The notes below the pieces were generated by a model, which was not told the DNA's origin, made no database searches, and worked only from the letters and a program-made list of their open reading frames with translations. Shown here one piece after another: positions 56,067-61,536 of a DNA stretch of 61,536 bases. The translations under genes and the position numbers were made by a program. The DNA lies in NCBI RefSeq assembly GCF_016836705.1, contig NZ_JAFCGY010000031.1:1-61536 (forward strand), given 5' to 3'. Origin of the DNA: Mesorhizobium caraganae. GTDB taxonomy: Bacteria; Pseudomonadota; Alphaproteobacteria; Rhizobiales; Rhizobiaceae. Within the stretch, counting starts at the first letter, position 1. Each line of letters begins with the position of its first letter.

Positions 56067-57098
56067 ATGAAATTTCTCGATCAAGCCAAGGTCTATATCC
56101 GCTCCGGCGACGGCGGCGCCGGTTCGGTGTCGTTCCGGCGCGAAAAGTTCATCGAGTTCGGCGGCCCCGACGGCGGCGACGGCGGCCGCGGCGGCGATGT
56201 CTGGCTGGAAGCCGTCAACGGGCTGAACACGCTGATCGACTATCGCTACCAGCAGCATTTCAAGGCCAAGACCGGTGTCCACGGCATGGGCCGCAACATG
56301 ACCGGCGCCAAGGGCGCCGACGTGACCCTGAAGGTGCCGGCCGGAACCCAGGTCTTTGCCGAGGACAATGAGACGCTGATCTGCGACCTGACCGTGGTCG
56401 GCCAGCGCTTCCTGCTGGCCAAGGGCGGCAATGGCGGTTTCGGCAACCAGCATTTCAAGACCTCGACCAACCAGGCGCCGCGCCGCGCCAATCCGGGCCT
56501 GCCCGGCGAAGAGATGAATGTCTGGCTGCGGCTGAAACTGATTGCCGATGCCGGCCTGGTCGGGCTGCCCAATGCCGGCAAGTCGACTTTTCTTGCGGCG
56601 GTGACCGCGGCCAAGCCGAAGATCGCCGACTATCCCTTCACCACGCTGCATCCAGGCCTTGGCGTCGCCCGCATCGATGCACGCGAATTCGTCATTGCCG
56701 ACATTCCGGGCCTCATCGAAGGCGCGCATGAAGGCGTCGGCATCGGCGACCGGTTCCTCGGCCATGTCGAGCGCACGCGGGTGCTTTTGCATCTGGTCTC
56801 GGCGCAGGAGGAAAACCCCGGCAAGGCCTACAAGACCGTGCGCGCCGAACTCGATGCCTATGGCAATGGCTTGACCGACAAGGTCGAGATCGTGGCGCTC
56901 AGCCAGGTCGACATCCTCGATGCGGATGAGCGCAAGAAGAAGGCCGCGTCGCTGAAGCGCGCCGCGGGCCGCGCGCCGATGCTGTTGTCGGCGGTCACCG
57001 GCGAAGGCGTCGAAGCTGTGCTGCGGGCGCTAATGGCGGTGGTTGGCGAAGCGCGCGACAGGGCTGCCGCTCCCGTCGAGACCCGCTGGAATTCATAA
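56067..57098 (+). CDS. obgE: GTPase ObgE/CgtA
   Basis: A 343-residue ribosome-assembly GTPase. The glycine-rich Obg domain (GDGGAGSVSFRREKFIEFGG, GGDGGRGGDVW) comes first, then the G domain with GLPNAGKST and DIPGLIEGA. The G4 box reads ALSQVD instead of NKxD, as I recall for alphaproteobacterial Obg. The C-terminal OCT domain is short. It is followed by proB after two bases. Confidence 0.95.
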   Translation: MKFLDQAKVYIRSGDGGAGSVSFRREKFIEFGGPDGGDGGRGGDVWLEAVNGLNTLIDYRYQQHFKAKTGVHGMGRNMTGAKGADVTLKVPAGTQVFAEDNETLICDLTVVGQRFLLAKGGNGGFGNQHFKTSTNQAPRRANPGLPGEEMNVWLRLKLIADAGLVGLPNAGKSTFLAAVTAAKPKIADYPFTTLHPGLGVARIDAREFVIADIPGLIEGAHEGVGIGDRFLGHVERTRVLLHLVSAQEENPGKAYKTVRAELDAYGNGLTDKVEIVALSQVDILDADERKKKAASLKRAAGRAPMLLSAVTGEGVEAVLRALMAVVGEARDRAAAPVETRWNS

Positions 57099-57100
57099 CG

Positions 57101-58228
57101 ATGACGGCGCAGTCGCTGAAAAAATACCGGCGCATCACGGTCAAGATCGGTTCGGCCCTGCTTGTCGACCGCACCAGCGGGTTGAAGCGCGACTGGCTGG
57201 CCTCGCTGGCCGACGACATTGCGGTGCTGGCCAATGGCGGCGCCGAGATTCTGGTCGTGTCGTCCGGCGCCATCGCGCTCGGCCGCACCATTTTAGGGCT
57301 CGGCAAACGGGCACTGAAGCTTGAGGAAAGCCAGGCGGCGGCGGCTGTCGGGCAGATCGCGCTGGCCGGCGCATGGTCGGATGCGCTTGGCAAGGGCGGG
57401 CTGAAATCGGGCCAGATCCTGCTGACGCTGGGCGACACTGAAGAGCGCCGCCGTTACCTCAATGCGCGGGCGACAATCTCGACATTGCTCAAGATGAAGG
57501 CGGTGCCGGTCATCAACGAGAACGACACGGTGGCGACCTCCGAAATCCGCTATGGTGACAATGACCGGCTGGCGGCGCGTGTGGCGACGATGATGGGCGC
57601 CGACCTTCTGGTGCTGCTCTCCGACATTGACGGGCTTTACACCGCACCGCCGGCGCGTGACCCGCAAGCCAAATTTATCCCCGTGGTCGACCGCATCACG
57701 CCCGATATCGAGGCGATGGCCGGAGCCGCTGCTTCGGAGCTGTCGCGTGGCGGCATGCGCACCAAGCTCGACGCCGGCAGGATTGCGACCGCCGCCGGCA
57801 CCGCCATGATCATCACCTCGGGCACCCGGCTGTCGCCGCTGATGGCGATCGAACGCGGCGAGCGTGCCACTTTCTTCCGGCCAAGCGCCAATCCGGTGAA
57901 GGGCTACAAGACCTGGATCGCCGGCCAGCTCGAACCGGCGGGGCGGCTCACCGTCGATGCCGGCGCCATCGGCGCGCTGCTGTCAGGCAAATCGCTGCTG
58001 CCGGCCGGCGTCAGGCTGGTTAGCGGCAATTTCTCGCGCGGCGACACGGTGGCGATCCTGTCGCCCGAGGGACGCGAGATCGCGCGCGGGCTGGTTGCCT
58101 ACGATGCCGCCGATGCCGTAAGGATCGCAGGCCTGAAGACCGCCGAGATCGAAACCGTGCTCGGATATGAGGCGCGCTCGGCGATGATCCATCGCGACGA
58201 TCTGGTGGTGAGCGGCGCGGCGGAGTGA
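57101..58228 (+). CDS. proB: Glutamate 5-kinase
   Basis: A 375-residue enzyme for the first step of proline synthesis. The amino-acid kinase domain shows VKIGSALLVD, VSSGAIALGR and INENDTVATSEIRYGDNDRL. A C-terminal PUA domain follows. It starts two bases after obgE, the common rhizobial obgE-proB-proA order, although here another gene separates proB and proA. Confidence 0.95.
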   Translation: MTAQSLKKYRRITVKIGSALLVDRTSGLKRDWLASLADDIAVLANGGAEILVVSSGAIALGRTILGLGKRALKLEESQAAAAVGQIALAGAWSDALGKGGLKSGQILLTLGDTEERRRYLNARATISTLLKMKAVPVINENDTVATSEIRYGDNDRLAARVATMMGADLLVLLSDIDGLYTAPPARDPQAKFIPVVDRITPDIEAMAGAAASELSRGGMRTKLDAGRIATAAGTAMIITSGTRLSPLMAIERGERATFFRPSANPVKGYKTWIAGQLEPAGRLTVDAGAIGALLSGKSLLPAGVRLVSGNFSRGDTVAILSPEGREIARGLVAYDAADAVRIAGLKTAEIETVLGYEARSAMIHRDDLVVSGAAE

Positions 58229-58252
58229 GCCGGGCTTGGCCGACAGAGCGCG

Positions 58253-58738
58253 CTACTTGTCAGGTTCAGGCGGCCATTTGGGTGGCTTGCGGTAACGATC
58301 CTCAAGGTCCTGCTGCACCTTTAGAAGTTCGCCACAACCTCCGAACCGCCCATCAATGACAGTTTTGACACGCTTATCCAGTTCGGCTTTGGTGAGGTTC
58401 GTACCATCTGCGATAAGCTCGTGTATGGCGGAGTCGGCCATCATTGCGTCTGTCGCTTTCTCCTCTTCCATCCTTTTCTTGAGTTCTGCTTCAAGCCTTG
58501 AACGCGGCCCACATCCGTATACCTCCTCAACTACTATGTAGACTTGGGAAAGCGGCGTGGATGGCGCGTCGCAATAGCGCTCGGCGAGTACGACGGACAT
58601 CATCGAACTTACCATGGCCATGGCCTTGCCATCGGGGCTCTCGCCGGGTTCGATCTTGTCGTCGCAGTAATCGGCGGCGTGAAGGCCCGTCGGCAGGAGC
58701 ATCACGCCGACAGCAGCGAGGATTACGGCACACTTCAT
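58253..58738 (-). CDS. Secreted hypothetical protein between proB and proA
   Basis: A 161-residue protein with a signal peptide (MKCAVILAAVGVMLLPTGLH then AADYC). Cysteines in YCDDK, RYCDAP, YGCGPRS and GGCGEL probably form disulfides, and the middle is helical and charged (ELKKRMEEEKATDAMMADSA). Codon usage looks less GC-biased than its neighbours, and it is antisense to the surrounding proline genes, which suggests a later insertion. Function unknown. Confidence 0.65.
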   Translation of the reverse strand: MKCAVILAAVGVMLLPTGLHAADYCDDKIEPGESPDGKAMAMVSSMMSVVLAERYCDAPSTPLSQVYIVVEEVYGCGPRSRLEAELKKRMEEEKATDAMMADSAIHELIADGTNLTKAELDKRVKTVIDGRFGGCGELLKVQQDLEDRYRKPPKWPPEPDK

Positions 58739-58817
58739 TGTGCTTCCCCAAAATTCGTGGCCATTGCCGCGAAGGCTGGCCACGTGTAAATCCACCAGGC
58801 TTCACTGGAGCGGTCAG

Positions 58818-60098
58818 ATGCTGAACAAACACCAAGGCGAAGATGTAGCCAGTTTGATGGCACGGATAGGCCGCAAGGCCCGCGCCGCCGCCCGCCCGTT
58901 GGCCATCGCCACCACCACCGCCAAGAATGCCGCGCTCGTTGCCATGGCCGAGGCGATCATTTCGCGTGAGCAGGAGATTCTCGACGCCAACGCCATCGAT
59001 GTCTCGAATGGCCATGAATCGGGCTTGTCCACCTCCTTCATGGACCGGCTGAAGCTCGATCCGGCGCGCATCCGCGCCATGGCTGACGGCATTCGTGAAA
59101 TCGCCGAACTCAAGGATCCGGTCGGCGATGTGATCGCTGCCTGGGAGCGGCCGAACGGCCTGCAGATCGAGCGCGTGCGCACGCCGCTCGGCGTTGTCGG
59201 CGTCATCTATGAGAGCCGGCCGAATGTGACGGCCGATGCCGGCGCTCTCTGCCTCAAGGCCGGCAATCCGGTGATCCTGCGCGGCGGCTCGGATTCGCTC
59301 AATTCGTCCGCCGCCATCCATGCCTGCCTGGTCGAGGGGCTGAAGGCCGCCGGACTGCCGGAAGACGCCATTCAACTGGTGCCGACCACAGACCGCGCTG
59401 CTGTCGGCGAGATGCTGAAGGGTCTCTCCGGCAATCTCGACGTCATCATTCCGCGTGGCGGCAAAAGCCTGGTCGGGCGCGTGCAGAGCGAGGCGCGGGT
59501 GCCGGTCTTTGCCCATCTCGAGGGCATCTGCCATCTCTATATCGACCGCTCGGCCAATCTCGACATGGCGGTGAAGATCGCCGTCAACGCCAAGATGCGC
59601 CGCACCGGCGTCTGCGGCGCCGCCGAGACGTTGCTGGTCGACCGTGCCGTGGCGTCGACCCATCTGATGCCGATCCTCGACGCGCTGCGTGCGGCCGGCT
59701 GCGAAATCCATGCCGATCTCGAAGTGATGAAGCTGTTCTTCGACGCCAAGCCGGCGACCGATGCCGACTGGGTGACCGAATATCTCGACGCCATCATCGC
59801 GGTGAAGCTGGTCGACGGCATTGCCGGCGCCATCAACCATATCGAGACGTTCTCCTCGCATCACACCGAGGCGATCATCGCCGAGGATGCAAAGGCCGTG
59901 GAGCGCTTCTTCAACGAGATCGATTCGGCGATCCTCTTGCACAATGCCTCTACCCAGTTCGCCGATGGCGGCGAGTTCGGCATGGGCGCCGAGATCGGCA
60001 TCGCCACCGGCAAGATGCATGCGCGCGGACCGGTCGGCGTCGAACAGCTGACCTCGTTCAAATACCGCGTGCGCGGGTCGGGACAGGTGAGGCCTTGA
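58818..60098 (+). CDS. proA: Gamma-glutamyl phosphate reductase
   Basis: A 426-residue enzyme for the second step of proline synthesis. It has IYESRPNVTADAGALCLKAG, PRGGKSLVGRVQSEARVPVF and the catalytic cysteine in TGVCGAAETLLV. GGAG precedes ATG 58818, and the open frame upstream lacks homology. The end HARGPVGVEQLTSFKYRVRG is the family's standard close. Confidence 0.95.
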   Translation: MLNKHQGEDVASLMARIGRKARAAARPLAIATTTAKNAALVAMAEAIISREQEILDANAIDVSNGHESGLSTSFMDRLKLDPARIRAMADGIREIAELKDPVGDVIAAWERPNGLQIERVRTPLGVVGVIYESRPNVTADAGALCLKAGNPVILRGGSDSLNSSAAIHACLVEGLKAAGLPEDAIQLVPTTDRAAVGEMLKGLSGNLDVIIPRGGKSLVGRVQSEARVPVFAHLEGICHLYIDRSANLDMAVKIAVNAKMRRTGVCGAAETLLVDRAVASTHLMPILDALRAAGCEIHADLEVMKLFFDAKPATDADWVTEYLDAIIAVKLVDGIAGAINHIETFSSHHTEAIIAEDAKAVERFFNEIDSAILLHNASTQFADGGEFGMGAEIGIATGKMHARGPVGVEQLTSFKYRVRGSGQVRP

Positions 60099-60136
60099 CG
60101 TTTTTTCCCCAAAGGGCCTGAAAGTTTGCGCCCAGC

Positions 60137-60297
60137 CACCCCCCTCTGCCCTGCCGGGCATCTCCTCCCCCTCAAGGGGGGAGATTGGCCGTCATCTGTG
60201 ATTTCGCCAATCGTCAGCACTGGGAGATGGTCACCGTCACTGCAGCTGCTGATATCCCCCCTTGAGGGGGAGATGGCCGGCAGGCCAGAGGGGGGTG
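60137..60297. repeat. RIME-like intergenic palindrome upstream of nadD
   Basis: Arms 60137-60185 and 60252-60297 are near-perfect inverted repeats built on CACCCCCCTCTG and CTCCCCCTCAAGGGGGG, around a 66-base centre. It fills the proA-nadD gap and ends about 10 bases before the nadD start. The form resembles rhizobial intergenic mosaic elements. Confidence 0.8.
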
Positions 60298-60306
60298 CCT
60301 AGCACC

Positions 60307-60942
60307 ATGCTGTCGTCCCTTCAGCCCGCCATCCCCTCCCGCTACCTGCGCATGCCCCACGCCGAGAAGGGCCTTGCCGTCGGCCTGTTCGGCGGCTCGT
60401 TCAACCCGCCGCATGCCGGCCACGCGCTGGTGGCCGAGATTGCGCTGCGGCGGCTGGCGCTCGACCAGCTGTGGTGGATGGTGACGCCTGGCAATCCGTT
60501 GAAGAGCACCAGGGAATTGGCGCCGCTCGCCGACCGGCTGGTTCAGTCGGAGCAGATCGCCAAGAACCCGAAAATCAAGGTCACGGCTTTCGAGGCGGCG
60601 CATCATATCCGCTTCACTGCGGACACGCTGGAGCTGGTCAAGGCGCGCAATCCCGGCGTCGACTTCGTCTGGATCATGGGTGCTGACTCACTTCGCGATT
60701 TCCACCGCTGGCAGCGCTGGCGCCAGATCGTCATGACCTTCCCGATCGCTGTCATCGACCGCCCGGGTGCGACGCTGTCCTTCCTGTCCTCGGTTGTCGC
60801 CAAGACCTTCGACTATGCCCGCGTCGACGAAGGCGATGCGCCCAGGCTTGCGCGGATGAAGGCGCCGGCCTGGACTTTTATTCACGGCCCGCGCTCCTCG
60901 CTGTCGTCGAGCGCTATTCGCAGGTCTGCGAAGGAGGGCTGA
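60307..60942 (+). CDS. nadD: Nicotinate-nucleotide adenylyltransferase
   Basis: A 211-residue enzyme of NAD synthesis. The nucleotidyltransferase signature GLFGGSFNPPHAGH lies near residues 21-34, WIMGADSLRDFHRW follows, and a C-terminal SSSAIRRS holds the ISSTxIR-like motif. The start is uncertain: ATG 60307 abuts the palindromic repeat, and ATG 60352 (MPHAEKG) is closer to the conserved core. Confidence 0.93.
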   Translation: MLSSLQPAIPSRYLRMPHAEKGLAVGLFGGSFNPPHAGHALVAEIALRRLALDQLWWMVTPGNPLKSTRELAPLADRLVQSEQIAKNPKIKVTAFEAAHHIRFTADTLELVKARNPGVDFVWIMGADSLRDFHRWQRWRQIVMTFPIAVIDRPGATLSFLSSVVAKTFDYARVDEGDAPRLARMKAPAWTFIHGPRSSLSSSAIRRSAKEG

Positions 60943-60949
60943 CTTTTCC

Positions 60950-61078
60950 CTTCCCCCTTGTGGGGGAAGGTGTCGCCGAAGGCGGCGGATGAGGGGTGTT
61001 GGAAGGATCGCTACGCTCAGGAATTAAGCGCCTAGAATCCCTCAATCTTCTTACGTTTCACTCCGCTGGAACACCCCT
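60950..61078. repeat. Palindromic intergenic repeat next to IS110 element
   Basis: CTTCCCCC/GGGGGAAG (60950-60969) forms a tight hairpin. AGGGGTGTT (60992-61000) pairs with AACACCCCT (61070-61078) across about 70 bases. The insertion sequence seems to begin directly after it. Confidence 0.6.
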
Positions 61079-61084
61079 TGTGTC

Positions 61085-61267
61085 TCTAGAATCATGCAGT
61101 ATTGGGCTGGCGGGTGATCCGGATCACGACCGGATCACCCGCTGCGACGGAAGCCCGTACACCCCTTGGTATAAGCCCGTGGATGAGCAAGGAGCTCCGC
61201 CGCATCTTCCATAGCCCGAACGGTTGCAAGGGGTTCGACCCCGCACCAGCAAGGAAGGGATCAGAAG
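61085..61267 (+). ncRNA. Structured leader of IS110 element, candidate bridge RNA
   Basis: About 180 non-coding bases precede the transposase. They include a perfect 13-bp stem GCGGGTGATCCGG/CCGGATCACCCGC (61110-61142, 7-base loop) and a second hairpin GGGGT-TCG-ACCCC (61230-61242). In IS110-group elements the 5' non-coding end encodes the bridge RNA; this assignment is by position and structure only, and the 5' boundary is approximate. Confidence 0.45.
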
Positions 61268-61536
61268 ATGACACAAATTGCGCTTCATGTCGGCATCGAT
61301 GTAGCCAAGGATCGGCTGGACATAGCCATTCTGGAAACAGGGGAGTTGTTCACGCTCGACAATGACGAAGCCGGTCATGCGGCCTTGATCGAGCGGCTGT
61401 CGGGTAGCGCGATCGACACGATCGGTCTCGAGGCGAGCGGCGGCTATGAACGGGCCGCGCTCAAGGCGCTATGGCGGGCGGGCCTTCCGGTGCGTCGCAT
61501 CAACCCGCACAGGCTGCGCCAGTTCGCACGGGCAGC
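61268..61536 (+). CDS. IS110-family transposase, N-terminal part (cut by window edge)
   Basis: From ATG 61268 the 89 visible codons read MTQIALHVGIDVAKDRLDIA, then IDTIGLEASGGYERAALKAL and LPVRRINPHRLRQFARA. The Asp in GIDVAKD and Glu in LEASGGYE are the first two residues of the DEDD catalytic set of IS110 recombinases. AAGGAAGGGA lies upstream of the start. The C-terminal serine domain is beyond the window. Confidence 0.9.
   Translation, partial: MTQIALHVGIDVAKDRLDIAILETGELFTLDNDEAGHAALIERLSGSAIDTIGLEASGGYERAALKALWRAGLPVRRINPHRLRQFARA

Overview
The window looks like a Mesorhizobium-type alphaproteobacterial (Rhizobiales) chromosome. The evidence is the GC-rich coding sequence, the rhizobial style of the products (AtpD with a long Ala/Lys-rich N-terminus, ribosomal protein L21 with an extra C-terminal helix-hairpin-helix segment, a DUF768-like protein) and the intergenic palindromes. 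Names come from reading the protein sequences; no database was searched.

Layout. 0-10.5 kb: the 5' end of an IS110-family transposase cut by the window edge, then fsa and priA (divergent), a scar of a lost siderophore locus, an amino-acid racemase, and the F1 ATP synthase operon atpHAGDC with a palindromic repeat wedged between atpD and atpC. 10.5-19.4 kb: a hexuronate catabolism locus. A fructuronate reductase-type gene diverges from uxaC, a three-part TRAP transporter, a GntR/FCD regulator, kduI, kduD and a KdgF-like cupin. Together these take up uronates and feed them towards 2-keto-3-deoxygluconate; the later enzymes are not here. 19.6-30.5 kb: recQ, a GH25 lysozyme-like gene, a frameshifted AraC regulator beside an epimerase-like SDR, an SDR/Atu4866-like pair divergent from a LysR gene, a methyltransferase, and a membrane GGDEF-EAL protein.

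30.6-52.3 kb is accessory DNA ending at a tRNA-Ser(CGA) gene. A repeat matching the tRNA 3' end occurs at 38.20 kb, and a relative of the flanking att-like sequence occurs at 30.63 kb. This splits the region into two tandem islands. Island 1 (30.6-38.2 kb) is decayed: an AMP-binding enzyme with two frameshifts, a methyltransferase stub and rearranged small genes, with an intact flavin monooxygenase and a pentapeptide-repeat protein. Island 2 (38.2-52.25 kb) keeps a tyrosine integrase, an AlpA-like regulator, a helix-turn-helix replication-type gene carrying three internal iterons, a beta-structured surface-type protein, a split DUF433 antitoxin with a PIN-like toxin, and many small rhizobial genes. 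Shared repeats and shared 3' gene ends connect the two islands. I see no capsid, terminase, relaxase or conjugation genes.

52.3-61.5 kb returns to conserved chromosome: rplU-rpmA, two GNAT acetyltransferases, an EEP-family hydrolase, obgE-proB, proA and nadD. A second IS110-family element begins at the right edge, next to palindromic intergenic repeats and preceded by a leader with a 13-bp perfect stem that could be a bridge-RNA element.

Several island genes carry single frameshifts. Some could be sequencing errors, but their concentration in the islands fits gene decay.
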